A DNA stretch of 64,000 nt from an uncultured Alistipes sp. (GCF_949296715.1 NZ_CASFQD010000059.1:22970-86969); one strand, 5' to 3'. Positions 7,401-16,420 are shown, numbered from the stretch's first letter. Notes: generated by a model from the sequence alone, not told the origin. Numbers and translations: made by a program.

Positions 7401-9572
7401 TCAGAAGAGGCTTCCCTGTGTGGCGCCGCCGTCACGACCCTGCGTCTGCTCCGCGGCGGCGGATGCGGTGTCCGGCGTGCCGTTGTCGTGTTCCTGCGTC
7501 TGCTCCGCGGCGGCGGATGCGGTGCCCGGTGTGTCGCCGTCCGGCGTGGGCAGCTCGTCGCGGACGGGCTGCCGGCCGGCGGTGTCCTCGCCGATCATCT
7601 CCATGAACTCCTCCTCGGAGAGGATGCGGATGCCCAGCTTTTCGGCCTTCTTCAGCTTCGCGGGGCCCATGTTCTCGCCCGCCAGCAGGTAGTCGGCATT
7701 GCCCGAGACGGCGGCGAGGTTGCGCCCTCCGTGCAGTTCGATCAGCTCCTTCAGCTCGTCGCGGCTGTGGGCGGTGAACTTCCCGGAGATGACGATCGAC
7801 TTGCCGGCGAGCGAGTCCGAGGCCCGCTGCCGTTCGGCCGATTCGAACTGCACGCCTGCGGCCCGCAGCCGTTCGATGATGCGCAGGTTGCGCTCGTCGG
7901 CGAAGTAGTCGAGGATCGCGTCGGCGATCTTCCCGCCGACCTCGTCGGCCTGGGTCAGCTCCTCGTGCGTGGCCTGCATCACGGCCTCCAGCGAACGGAA
8001 GTGCTCGGCCAGGTATTTGGCCGTCGTTTCGCCCACGAAGCGGATGCCCAGGGCGAAGAGCACGCGGTGGAACGGCACCTGGGTCGAGCGGCGGATCGAC
8101 GCGATGATGTTCTCGGCCGACTTCTCGCCCAGGCGCGGCAGCGGCGCCAGCTGCTCGGCCCTGAGGTCGTAGAGGTCGGCGGCGTCGTGCAGCAGGCGGT
8201 TGTCGTAGAGCAGTTCGACGGTCTCCTCGCCCAGCGACTCGATGTCCATCGCCTTGCGGCGGATGAAGTGCAGGATGCGCCCGAGAATCTGCGGGCGGCA
8301 GCCGCTCTGGTTCGGGCAGTAGTGCTTGGCCTCGCCCTCGTAGCGCACCAGCGGCGTGCCGCACTCGGGGCAGCGGGTGATGTAGCGGAACGGCACGCTG
8401 TCGGCCGGACGCTCCGAGAGCTCCACGCCCGTGATCTTGGGGATGATTTCGCCGCCCTTTTCGACGTAGACCATGTCGCCCGGGCGGATGTCCAGCAGGG
8501 CCATTTGCTCGGCGTTGTGGAGCGTGGCGCGCCGCACGGTGGTGCCGGCCAGCAGCACCGGCGCAAGGTTCGCCACGGGGGTGATCGCTCCGGTGCGCCC
8601 GACCTGGAAGGAGATGCTCTCGAGGCGCGTGAGCGCCTGCTCGGCCTTGAACTTGTAGGCTACGGCCCAGCGCGGCGCCTTGGCCGTGAAGCCGATGCGG
8701 CGGCGCACGGCGAAGTCGTTGACCTTGATGACCACGCCGTCGGTCGGGAAGGGCAGCTCGCGGCGCGCCGTGTCCCAGTAGGCGATGAAGTCGTCGATCT
8801 CGGCGCGCGTGTGGCAGATGCGCATCTTGCCGGAAACCTTGAATCCCCACGTGCGGGCCTTCGCGAGGCTCTCCCAGTGGGTCGTGAAGGGCAGGTCGTC
8901 GCCCGCCAGCTGGTAGAGCGTGCAGTCCAGCCCGCGGCGCGCCACGACCGCCGAGGCCTGCTGCTTGAGCGTGCCTGCCGCGGCGTTGCGCGGGTTGGCC
9001 AGCAGCGGCTCGCCCGCGGCCTCGCGCTCGGCGTTGAGGCGGTCGAACGAGGCGTAGGGCATGAGTATCTCGCCCCGGATTTCGAAGTAGTCGGGCCAGT
9101 CGTCGCCGTGCAGCACGAGCGGGACGCTGCGCACCGTGCGGACGTTGGCCGTCACGTCGTCGCCCGCCGTGCCGTCGCCGCGCGTCACGGCGCGCAGCAG
9201 CCGTCCGTGTTCGTAGGTGAGCGAGATGGCCGTGCCGTCGAACTTCAGCTCGCAGACGAACTCCGTGGGACCGGCTTCGCGCTCGATGCGGTCGATGAAC
9301 TCGTGCAGCTCGTCGAGCGAGTAGGTGTTTCCGAGCGAGAGCATCGGGAAGCGGTGGCGCACCGTGCGGAACTCCGACGTGAGGTCGCTGCCCACGCGCT
9401 GCGTGGGCGAATTGGGGTCGGCGCATTCGGGGTGGGCCAGTTCGAGCTCCTGCAGTTCGCGCATCATCGCGTCGAACTCGAAGTCGGAGATCTCGGGCGC
9501 GTTCTCGACGTAGTATTTGTGGTTGTGGTATTCGAGCTGGCGGCGCAGCTCCTCGATCCGTTGCTGGTACAT
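7401..9572 (-). CDS. ligA: NAD-dependent DNA ligase
   Basis: 723 residues from the ATG at 9572 (9578 is an alternative, two codons longer). It seals nicks in replication and repair using NAD+. Domains in order: Ia/adenylation with the nucleotide-binding Lys in CELKFDGTAIS, OB fold, a four-Cys zinc finger (CPECGTP then HYCPNQSGC), helix-hairpin-helix repeats, and a BRCT domain (LAGKSIVISGKFTAHSRDEL). After the BRCT comes an unusual ~45-residue low-complexity tail with two copies of a 19-residue unit containing TASAAAEQTQ; this is not needed for ligase function in the family. A possible promoter (TACCTTTA) sits near 9689-9696 on the minus strand. Confidence 0.97.
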   Translation of the reverse strand: MYQQRIEELRRQLEYHNHKYYVENAPEISDFEFDAMMRELQELELAHPECADPNSPTQRVGSDLTSEFRTVRHRFPMLSLGNTYSLDELHEFIDRIEREAGPTEFVCELKFDGTAISLTYEHGRLLRAVTRGDGTAGDDVTANVRTVRSVPLVLHGDDWPDYFEIRGEILMPYASFDRLNAEREAAGEPLLANPRNAAAGTLKQQASAVVARRGLDCTLYQLAGDDLPFTTHWESLAKARTWGFKVSGKMRICHTRAEIDDFIAYWDTARRELPFPTDGVVIKVNDFAVRRRIGFTAKAPRWAVAYKFKAEQALTRLESISFQVGRTGAITPVANLAPVLLAGTTVRRATLHNAEQMALLDIRPGDMVYVEKGGEIIPKITGVELSERPADSVPFRYITRCPECGTPLVRYEGEAKHYCPNQSGCRPQILGRILHFIRRKAMDIESLGEETVELLYDNRLLHDAADLYDLRAEQLAPLPRLGEKSAENIIASIRRSTQVPFHRVLFALGIRFVGETTAKYLAEHFRSLEAVMQATHEELTQADEVGGKIADAILDYFADERNLRIIERLRAAGVQFESAERQRASDSLAGKSIVISGKFTAHSRDELKELIELHGGRNLAAVSGNADYLLAGENMGPAKLKKAEKLGIRILSEEEFMEMIGEDTAGRQPVRDELPTPDGDTPGTASAAAEQTQEHDNGTPDTASAAAEQTQGRDGGATQGSLF
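7432..7545. repeat. 57-bp direct repeat inside the ligA 3' end
   Basis: Two near-identical 57-bp copies encode TASAAAEQTQ plus linker in the LigA tail. The core CTGCGTCTGCTCCGCGGCGG appears twice on the plus strand. Confidence 0.8.
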
Positions 9573-9777
9573 GGTCATATACAGTGGCTTGGCATCCCTC
9601 TTCCGGTACGCCGGGCTTCCGGAATTGCCCGTGCGGCGCATGCTGCGGAGCCGTGTCCCGGCCCGGAAAACGGGTGCATACGTTGTGTAAAGGTACATAT
9701 TTTATGCGGAACGGCGGTGCAAAACAAAAAAAATGCAAAAAAAAATTGGAGATGTGGTGCGGTATGCAAATTTTATT

Positions 9778-9785
9778 TATACTTG
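9778..9785 (+). promoter_or_regulatory. Promoter of the acidic-protein/LRR operon
   Basis: TATACTTG as -7 box with a TTG at 9756-9758 as partial -33, spacer ~19 nt. Leader of ~17 nt to the ATG at 9808. Confidence 0.55.
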
Positions 9786-9807
9786 CAGAAAATTTCGAAG
9801 CACTACT

Positions 9808-10149
9808 ATGGCTAAACAGAATACGACGAAGAAACATATCGTAACGAGCTTCCATAATCTGACGCCTGACCTGCAGGAAGCGGTCCGGGCCCTGTATCCG
9901 TTGGGATTCACCGATGCGATGATGCGCATCGACAAACCCAACGGCGATTTTTTCTATGCCGTGCCGTTCGACACGGACGAGGTGGCCTACCTGGTGAAGA
10001 TCGACGTGAAGATCGACGACAACGCCCAGGACGACGATACGCCCGATTACTACGACGACGAGATCAAGGGGGCCGACGAGCTGCAGGGCGCCGATGACGA
10101 CGCTTCGGGCGACGCGATGGAGCCCACCGACGACGACGTCGACATCTGA
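9808..10149 (+). CDS. Conserved acidic protein of unknown function
   Basis: 113 residues. Residues 1-75 look like a compact folded domain (SFHNLTPDLQEAVRALYPLG, then PNGDFFYAVPFDTDEVAYLV). Residues ~76-113 are an acidic tail with runs of Asp. No signal peptide or transmembrane helix, so it is probably cytosolic. I recall similar short proteins in other Bacteroidales but know no function. The stop overlaps the next ATG by one base (TGATG at 10147-10151), so the downstream lipoprotein is probably translationally coupled. Confidence 0.75.
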   Translation: MAKQNTTKKHIVTSFHNLTPDLQEAVRALYPLGFTDAMMRIDKPNGDFFYAVPFDTDEVAYLVKIDVKIDDNAQDDDTPDYYDDEIKGADELQGADDDASGDAMEPTDDDVDI

Positions 10150-10802
10150 TGCCGCCCATGCCCGGCCGACCCCGCATCTTCCGGTTCGGCGCGCTCCGCA
10201 TGGCGCCGTGGCTGCTGTCGGCCGCGGTTCTTGCGGCCTGCGGCCTGGTCGACGACAGCCGCGAGGAGCAGAGCAGATACCAGTACATTGTCTTTTCCGA
10301 CAAGGCTTTCGAGAGTTACTGCCTCGAGACGTGGGATTTGAACGGCGACGGCCGCATCTCGCGCTACGAGGCGCAGCGCGTGCGCCGCATCGACTGCCCG
10401 GACCGCGGCATCGCGTCGCTCTTCGAGATCGGGGAGTTCGGGAACCTCGAACGTCTCGACTGTTCGCGCAACGCCATCGCCACGCTCGACGTCTCGCCGC
10501 TCGCGCGGCTCGAGGAGCTCGACTGCTCGCAGAACCGCCTTACGTCGCTCGATTTGGGCAGCCTGCGCGGACTCGTGCGGCTCGACTGTGCCGGCAACCG
10601 GCTTGCGTCGCTCGATCCTGGGAGCTGCACTTCGCTGGCGGAGTTCGACGGCCGCGACAACCGCTATCCGACACTCGACGTGAGCGGCTGCTCGTCGTCG
10701 CTTGCGGCCGACCTGACCCAAAATCCGCAGCTTACGCTCGTCTACGCCCGCCCGGGGCAAAGCGTCCGCGCCGAGGGCGCGACCGAGGTGGTTTACCGCT
10801 GA
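10149..10802 (+). CDS. Leucine-rich-repeat lipoprotein with EF-hand-like motif
   Basis: 217 residues. The N-terminal hydrophobic segment ends in LLSAAVLAAC, a lipobox. DLNGDGRISRYE matches the calcium-binding EF-hand/dockerin loop pattern DxNxDGxIxxxE. It is followed by about five short repeats of the form LxxLDCSxNxxxxLDxS, typical of Bacteroidetes surface LRR proteins. An alternative ATG lies at 10158. Role probably binding or adhesion at the cell surface (inference). It is coupled to the preceding acidic protein, an odd pairing of cytosolic and exported products. Confidence 0.75.
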   Translation: MPPMPGRPRIFRFGALRMAPWLLSAAVLAACGLVDDSREEQSRYQYIVFSDKAFESYCLETWDLNGDGRISRYEAQRVRRIDCPDRGIASLFEIGEFGNLERLDCSRNAIATLDVSPLARLEELDCSQNRLTSLDLGSLRGLVRLDCAGNRLASLDPGSCTSLAEFDGRDNRYPTLDVSGCSSSLAADLTQNPQLTLVYARPGQSVRAEGATEVVYR

Positions 10803-10828
10803 TCCCTTCCGCCGCGAAGTTCCGGCCG

Positions 10829-11237
10829 GTCCGTTTCTGTCGGGCCGGTTTCGTTTTTTTTGCCGCCCGGGATGCCGCCGTTTCTGTCGGGCGGTTCCGT
10901 TTTTTGCCGCCCGGGATGCTGCCGTTTCTGTCGGGCGGTTCCGTTTTTGCCGCCCGGGTGCCGCCGTTTTCGTCGGCCCGGTCTTGTTTTTTGCCGCCCG
11001 GGATGCTGCCGTTTCTGTCGGGCCGGTTTCGTTTTTTTGCCGTCCGGGATGTCGCCGTTTCTGTCGGGCCTGCTCCGTTTTTTTGCCGCCCGGGATGCCG
11101 CCGTTTCTGTCGGGCCTGCTCCGTTTTTTTGCCGCCCGGGATGCCGCCGTTTCTGTCGGGCCGGCTCCGTTTTTTTTCGCCCGGGATGCCGCCGTTTCTG
11201 TCGGGCCGGCTTCGTTTTTTTGCCGCCCGGGATGCCG
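10829..11237. repeat. ~9-copy tandem array, 43-47 bp unit
   Basis: Fills most of the 598-bp gap between the LRR gene and purA. Each unit has GCCGCCCGGGATGCCGCCG, then TTTCTGTCGGGC, then a run of 5-8 T. Units are contiguous without unique spacers, so it is not a CRISPR array. Each contains a CCCGGG palindrome followed by T runs. Any reading frame across it gives a meaningless repeat (for example AARDAAVSVGP). Unit length varies mainly in the T run, as expected from slippage. Confidence 0.9.
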
Positions 11238-11349
11238 ACGGCGCATTCCCGCCGTCCGGCGAAGGATGTTGCGTCGCCGGGAGTGTTCATTTTCGATTCT
11301 TTGTTGAAAAGTCCCCGGGGCGAATTTGGGGATTACGCCAAATTTTTTG

Positions 11350-11357
11350 TACCTTTG
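11350..11357 (+). promoter_or_regulatory. Promoter of purA
   Basis: TACCTTTG with a TTTG 21 nt upstream in GAATTTGGGG, just after the repeat array. Leader ~40 nt to the ATG at 11401. Confidence 0.7.
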
Positions 11358-11400
11358 GATGCAAAAAATGTCTTTTGCAGCATTAAACAAACCGGATACA

Positions 11401-12666
11401 ATGAAAAAAGTAGACGTGATCCTCGGCCTGCAGTGGGGTGACGAGGGCAAGGGAAAGGTCGTGGATGTATTGACGCCCCGCTACGAGGTCGTCGCACGTT
11501 TTCAGGGCGGTCCCAATGCCGGTCACACGCTGGAGTTCAACGGCGAGAAATACGTGCTCCGCTCGATCCCCTCGGGAATTTTCCAGGGCGGCAAGACCAA
11601 CATCATCGGCAACGGCGTCGTGCTGGATGCCATTCTCTTCCGCGCCGAGGCCGAAGAGCTGGCCCGCAGCGGCCACGACCTGACGCGGCAGCTCTGCATC
11701 TCGAAGAAGGCCCACCTGATCCTCCCGACGCACCGCATCCTCGATGCGGCCTACGAGGCGGCGAAGGGCAGCGCCAAGATCGGCACCACGGGCAAGGGCA
11801 TCGGTCCGACCTACACGGACAAGGTGAGCCGCAACGGCATGCGCGTGGGCGACCTGCTCGATCCCGATTTCCGCAATATCTACGCGGCGGCGAAGGCCCG
11901 CCACGAGACGATTCTGCGCGGGCTCGGCTACGAATACGACATCACCGAGCTGGAGAAGCAGTGGTTCGAGGCCGTGGAGTACCTCAAGCGCTTCCGCATC
12001 GTCGACAGCGAATATTTCATCAACGAGGCGCTCCGCGACGACCGGAGCATCCTGGCCGAAGGGGCCCAGGGCACGCTGCTCGACGTCGACTTCGGGTCGT
12101 ATCCCTTCGTCACGTCGTCGAACACCGTCTGCGCGGGTGTCTGCGTGGGCCTGGGCGTGGCGCCGAACCGCATCGGCGAGGTCTACGGCATCTTCAAGGC
12201 CTACTGTACGCGCGTGGGCAGCGGTCCGTTCCCCACGGAGCTCTTCGACGAGACGGGCGACCGCCTCTGCTCGCTCGGCCACGAGTTCGGCGCCGTCACG
12301 GGACGCCGCCGCCGCTGCGGCTGGCTCGACCTGGTGGCGCTGAAGTATTCGATCATGATCAACGGCGTCACGCAGCTCATCATGATGAAGTCCGACGTGA
12401 TGAACGACTTTGACACGATCCGCGTGGCCACGGCCTACGAGATCGGCGGCGAGCGCACCACGCACTTCCCCTATACGATCACCGGCGACCTGCGTCCGGT
12501 CTACACCGACTTCGAGGGGTGGCGCTGCGACCTGCGCCACTGCCGTACCTACGATGAGTTCCCCGCCGCGTTCAAGCGTTACGTGGAGTTCATTGAGCGC
12601 GAAACGGGTGTGCCGGTGAAGATCATCTCCGTCGGCCCGGACCGCGGCGAGACGATCGTGCGGTAG
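11401..12666 (+). CDS. purA: Adenylosuccinate synthetase
   Basis: 421 residues, normal length. It makes adenylosuccinate from IMP, aspartate and GTP, the first step from IMP to AMP. Visible motifs: LGLQWGDEGKGK (GTP-binding loop with the catalytic Asp), GPNAGHT (catalytic His), STTGKGIGPTY-like TTGKGIGPTYTDKVSR, and EGAQGTLLDVDFGSYPFVTSSN. The start at 11401 fits the family; an upstream in-frame ATG at 11326 lies before the promoter box. Monocistronic, or read through into etfB 54 bp downstream. Confidence 0.98.
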   Translation: MKKVDVILGLQWGDEGKGKVVDVLTPRYEVVARFQGGPNAGHTLEFNGEKYVLRSIPSGIFQGGKTNIIGNGVVLDAILFRAEAEELARSGHDLTRQLCISKKAHLILPTHRILDAAYEAAKGSAKIGTTGKGIGPTYTDKVSRNGMRVGDLLDPDFRNIYAAAKARHETILRGLGYEYDITELEKQWFEAVEYLKRFRIVDSEYFINEALRDDRSILAEGAQGTLLDVDFGSYPFVTSSNTVCAGVCVGLGVAPNRIGEVYGIFKAYCTRVGSGPFPTELFDETGDRLCSLGHEFGAVTGRRRRCGWLDLVALKYSIMINGVTQLIMMKSDVMNDFDTIRVATAYEIGGERTTHFPYTITGDLRPVYTDFEGWRCDLRHCRTYDEFPAAFKRYVEFIERETGVPVKIISVGPDRGETIVR

Positions 12667-12720
12667 GGCATGCGTCCGCCGCAAAACGAAGCATGTAATC
12701 TGTAACCTTATACAACAGTA

Positions 12721-13599
12721 ATGAAAGAAAACCTTAAAATTGTCGTATTGGCCAAGCAGGTGCCCGACACCCGCAACGTGGGCAAGGACGCGATGACGCC
12801 GGAAGGAACCGTCAACCGCGCGGCGCTGCCGGCCATCTTCAATCCCGAAGACCTCAATGCCCTTGAGATGGCGCTCGCGCTCAAGGACCGCGTCGCGGGC
12901 GCGACGGTGCACATCCTGACGATGGGCCCGCAGCGCGCCGCCGACATCATCCGCGACGCGATGTTCCGCGGCGCCGACGGCGGCTACCTGCTCTCGGGCC
13001 GCGAATTCGCCGGTTCGGATACGCTGGCAACCTCCTATGCGCTCTCGTGCGCACTGAAAAAGATCGCTCCCGACGTGATCTTCGCGGGCCGTCAGGCCAT
13101 CGACGGCGACACGGCGCAGGTAGGCCCGCAGGTGGCCGAGAAACTCGGGCTGCCGCAGGTGACCTATGCCGAGCAGATCGTCGAGATACGCCCCGCATCG
13201 CTTGTCATCCGTCGTCGCCTGGCCAACGGCGTCGAGACGGTCGAGTGCCCCGTTCCGGCCGTCATCACGGTCAACGCCTCGGCTCCGGCCTGCCGTCCGC
13301 GCAACGCCAAGCGCGTGATGACCTACAAGTGCGCGCTGGCCAAGTCGGAGGTCGCCGCAGCGCCCGATTCGGAGGCTGCACGCCGCGTGGCCGCGAAACC
13401 CTATCTGCAGATCGTCGAGTGGGCTGCCGCGGAGGTCGATCCCGATCCCGCACAGCTGGGCCTGCAGGGCTCGCCCACGAAGGTCAAGAAGATCGAGAAC
13501 GTCGTCTTCGCCGCCAAGGAGGCCAAGCGCCTGACGGCCGACGACGCGCAGATCGATTCCCTGATGAAAGAACTCATTGCGAGCCACACGCTCGGTTAA
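12721..13599 (+). CDS. etfB: Electron transfer flavoprotein beta subunit
   Basis: 292 residues, a little longer than the usual ~260. Features of the ETF beta/FixA family: N-terminal VVLAKQVPDTRNVG, then GADGGYLLSGREFAGSDTLA and FAGRQAIDGDTAQVGPQVAE. With EtfA it forms the heterodimer that takes electrons from acyl-CoA dehydrogenases. Whether it is a bifurcating form cannot be decided by eye. It is the first gene of etfB-etfA-acyl-CoA dehydrogenase. No convincing own -7 box is visible in the 54-bp gap after purA. Confidence 0.95.
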   Translation: MKENLKIVVLAKQVPDTRNVGKDAMTPEGTVNRAALPAIFNPEDLNALEMALALKDRVAGATVHILTMGPQRAADIIRDAMFRGADGGYLLSGREFAGSDTLATSYALSCALKKIAPDVIFAGRQAIDGDTAQVGPQVAEKLGLPQVTYAEQIVEIRPASLVIRRRLANGVETVECPVPAVITVNASAPACRPRNAKRVMTYKCALAKSEVAAAPDSEAARRVAAKPYLQIVEWAAAEVDPDPAQLGLQGSPTKVKKIENVVFAAKEAKRLTADDAQIDSLMKELIASHTLG

Positions 13600-13617
13600 T
13601 AGCCTTTGAATCCCGTT

Positions 13618-14637
13618 ATGAACAACATATTCGTATATATCGAGCTCGAGGGCGGCAAGATCGCCGACGTAAGCCTCGAGCTGTTGACCAAGGGCCGCGA
13701 GCTGGCTGCGAAGCTGGGCGTGAAGCTCGAAGCCGTGGCGCTGGGTCACAACCTTTCCGGCATAGAAAAAGAGCTGGCCAAGTACGGTGCCGACACGGTG
13801 TGGGTGGCCGACGACGAAATCTTCGCGCCGTTCCGCACGCTGCCCCACACGGCCGTGCTGTGCGGCCTGATCGAGCAGGAGAAGCCGCAGATCGCCCTGT
13901 TCGGCGCCACGCCCGTGGGCCGCGACTTCGCACCGCGCGTCTCCTCGGCGCTGCACAGCGGTCTGACGGCCGACTGTACGCAGCTCGAGATCGGCGACCA
14001 CAAGGACGCCAAGACCGGCAAGGAGTACACCGACCTGCTCTACCAGATCCGTCCCGCCTTCGGCGGCAACATCATCGCCACGATCGTCAACCCGGACCAC
14101 CGTCCGCAGATGGCCACCGTGCGTGAGGGCGTCATGCGCAAGGAGTGCGCCGCGCAGCCCGCAGCGGGCGAGGTGAAGGCGATCGACTGGCGCAGGTTCG
14201 TCAAGGATACGGACCTCGTGGTGAAGATCGTCGACCGCGAGATCGCCGAGAGCAAGATCGACATCAAGGGCGCGAGCGTCATCGTGGCCGGCGGCTACGG
14301 CATGGGCTCGAAGGAGAACTTCAAACTGGTGCACGAACTGGCCGACGTGCTGGGCGCCGAGGTGGGTGCGAGCCGTGCGGCCGTTGATGCGGGCTTCACG
14401 GAGCATGCGCGCCAGGTCGGACAAACCGGTGTCACGGTGCGCCCGAAACTCTACATCGCCTGCGGCATTTCGGGCCAGATTCAGCACACGGCCGGCATGG
14501 AGGAGTCCGCGATGATCATTTCGATCAACACCGACCCCGATGCGCCGATCAACAAGATCGCCGACTACGCCATCACGGGTGACGTGAACGAGGTAATTCC
14601 CAAGATGATCAAGTACTACAAACAAAATTCGAAGTAA
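13618..14637 (+). CDS. etfA: Electron transfer flavoprotein alpha subunit
   Basis: 339 residues. The C-terminal FAD-binding domain is clear: VIVAGGYGMGSKENF, GASRAAVDAGF, VGQTGVTVRPKLYIACGISG and INTDPDAPINKIADYAITGD. I start at the ATG at 13618 rather than the in-frame TTG at 13606. It begins 18 bp after etfB ends, and its stop overlaps the next ATG by one base (TAATG), so all three genes are probably co-translated. Confidence 0.97.
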   Translation: MNNIFVYIELEGGKIADVSLELLTKGRELAAKLGVKLEAVALGHNLSGIEKELAKYGADTVWVADDEIFAPFRTLPHTAVLCGLIEQEKPQIALFGATPVGRDFAPRVSSALHSGLTADCTQLEIGDHKDAKTGKEYTDLLYQIRPAFGGNIIATIVNPDHRPQMATVREGVMRKECAAQPAAGEVKAIDWRRFVKDTDLVVKIVDREIAESKIDIKGASVIVAGGYGMGSKENFKLVHELADVLGAEVGASRAAVDAGFTEHARQVGQTGVTVRPKLYIACGISGQIQHTAGMEESAMIISINTDPDAPINKIADYAITGDVNEVIPKMIKYYKQNSK

Positions 14638-16367
14638 TGGCTAATTTCTTTTCAGATAACAAGGATTTGCAGTTCCACCTCGGGCATCCCGCGATGCGCA
14701 AGATCGTGGAGCTGAAGGAGCGCGGCTTCGCCGAGAAGGACCTCTACGACCATGCGCCGCAGAATTTCGAGGACGCGATGGACTCCTACCGCCGGGTGCT
14801 TGAGATCGCGGGCGAAGTCTGCGGCGACGTCATTGCCCCGAATGCCGAAGGCGTGGACCACGAGGGCCCGCGCGTGGTGAACGACCACGTGGAGTATGCC
14901 TCGGGTACGGTTCAGAACCTCAAGGCGATCGTCGATGCCGGATTGAGCGGCCTGACGCTCCCGCGCAAGTACGACGGCCTGAACTTCCCGCTCGTCTGCT
15001 TCGTCATGGCCAACGAGATGGTGGCCCGTGCCGATGCGGGCTTCGAGAACATCTGGGGCCTGCAGGACTGCGCCGAGACGCTCAACGAATTCGCCTCGGA
15101 GGAGCTCAAGCAGCTGTTCCTGCCCCGCGTGTCGGCGGGTGCGACGTGCGCCATGGACCTCACGGAGCCCGATGCCGGTTCGGACCTCGGTGCCGTGATG
15201 CTGAAGGCCACCTGGTCGGAGGAGCGGCAGACGTGGCTGCTCAACGGCGTCAAGCGCTTCATCACCAACGGTGACGGCGACATCTCGCTCGTGCTGGCCC
15301 GCACGGAGGAGGGAACGACCGATGCGCGCGGCCTGTCGATGCTCGTGCACGACAAGCGCGACGGCGGCGTCAAGGTGCGCCGCATCGAGAACAAGCTCGG
15401 CATCAAGGGCTCGCCGACGTGCGAGCTGGTCTTCACGAACGCCCCGGCCCGGCTGGTCGGCGACCGCAAGATGGGTCTTATCAAGTACGTGATGTCGCTG
15501 ATGAACGCCGCCCGTCTGGGTATCGGCGCGCAGTCGGTGGGTCTGTGCGAGGCTGCCTACCGCGAGGCGCTGAAGTATGCCCACGAGCGCGAGCAGTTCG
15601 GCAAGCCGATCGTGCAGTTCGCCGCCGTGTCGGAGATGCTCTCGAACATGAAGGCCAAGCTGCAGGGCGCCCGCGCGCTGCTCTACGAGACCACGCGCTT
15701 CGTCGAGATTTACAAGCAGTACGGCCACATCGCCCAGGAGCGTTCGCTCGAGGGTGAGGAGCGCCAGGAGATGAAGTTCTACAACCGCCTGGCCGACGGC
15801 TTCACGCCCCTGGTGAAGCTCTTTGCATCGGAGTACGCCAACCAGCTGGCCTACGACGCCATCCAGATCCACGGCGGTTCGGGCTTCATGAAGGACTACC
15901 CCTGCGAGCGGCTCTACCGCGACGCCCGCATCATGAACATCTACGAGGGCACCTCGCAGCTGCAGGTCGTGGCGGCGATCAACGCCGTGACGAAGGGCAC
16001 GTTCATGGAGCAGATCGGACGCTATGCCGAGGCGGAGTATGCCGAGCCGATGCAGCCCGTCGTGGCGAAGCTCCAGGAGCTGACCGCGAAGCTCGCGGAG
16101 ATGATCGCGCATGTCGAGGCCGGCGAGAAGGAGAAGGCCGGGTTCAAGGATTTCCATGCCCGCCGTCTGGTCGAGACCTCGGGTCATATCATCATCACCT
16201 ACCTGCTGGCGCGTCAGGCCGGCGAGTGCGCCGAGTACGAGGCGTCGGCCCGCATCTTCTGCAAGCTGGCCGAGGGCAAGATCGCCGAGGCGTACAACTA
16301 CGTGATGAACTCCACGACCGAAGATGTCGACCTGTTCCGCCAGGTGATCCGCACGGAGGAGTGCTGA
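14637..16367 (+). CDS. Acyl-CoA dehydrogenase family protein with C-terminal extension
   Basis: 576 residues, about 190 more than a short-chain acyl-CoA dehydrogenase. The core has DLTEPDAGSDLGAVML and FITNGDGDISLVLAR (FAD and substrate binding), then IQIHGGSGFMKDYPCERLYR. IYEGTSQLQV carries the expected catalytic Glu. The helical C-terminal extension (~residues 440-576) resembles that of larger acyl-CoA dehydrogenases. It oxidises an acyl-CoA, or runs in reverse as an enoyl-CoA reductase, with electrons through the adjacent EtfAB. Chain length cannot be inferred. A terminator follows at 16384. Confidence 0.92.
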   Translation: MANFFSDNKDLQFHLGHPAMRKIVELKERGFAEKDLYDHAPQNFEDAMDSYRRVLEIAGEVCGDVIAPNAEGVDHEGPRVVNDHVEYASGTVQNLKAIVDAGLSGLTLPRKYDGLNFPLVCFVMANEMVARADAGFENIWGLQDCAETLNEFASEELKQLFLPRVSAGATCAMDLTEPDAGSDLGAVMLKATWSEERQTWLLNGVKRFITNGDGDISLVLARTEEGTTDARGLSMLVHDKRDGGVKVRRIENKLGIKGSPTCELVFTNAPARLVGDRKMGLIKYVMSLMNAARLGIGAQSVGLCEAAYREALKYAHEREQFGKPIVQFAAVSEMLSNMKAKLQGARALLYETTRFVEIYKQYGHIAQERSLEGEERQEMKFYNRLADGFTPLVKLFASEYANQLAYDAIQIHGGSGFMKDYPCERLYRDARIMNIYEGTSQLQVVAAINAVTKGTFMEQIGRYAEAEYAEPMQPVVAKLQELTAKLAEMIAHVEAGEKEKAGFKDFHARRLVETSGHIIITYLLARQAGECAEYEASARIFCKLAEGKIAEAYNYVMNSTTEDVDLFRQVIRTEEC

Positions 16368-16383
16368 TCCCGCCGGATTTCCG

Positions 16384-16420
16384 AAAAAAGGGCCTGCTTC
16401 ACATGAAGCGGGCCCTTTTT
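16384..16420. terminator. Bidirectional terminator between the acyl-CoA dehydrogenase and glsA
   Basis: Inverted repeat AAAAAAGGGCC.TGCTTC / GAAGC.GGGCCCTTTTT with a 4-nt loop, between two converging operons. Confidence 0.85.

Noticed and set aside
10829..11237. CRISPR array
   Set aside because: The units are contiguous, 43-47 bp, with no unique spacers and no cas gene nearby.
10793..11450. Lys/Arg-rich minus-strand protein with PARQKRRHPGRQ repeats
   Set aside because: It is the translation of the tandem array and is present in several frames; there is no promoter or conserved domain.
11383..14625. 1080-codon open frame on the minus strand across purA and etfBA
   Set aside because: It lies antisense to three clearly conserved genes. 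Long antisense frames are expected in GC-rich coding DNA, and the translation (His/Arg/Asp/Val-rich) matches no family.
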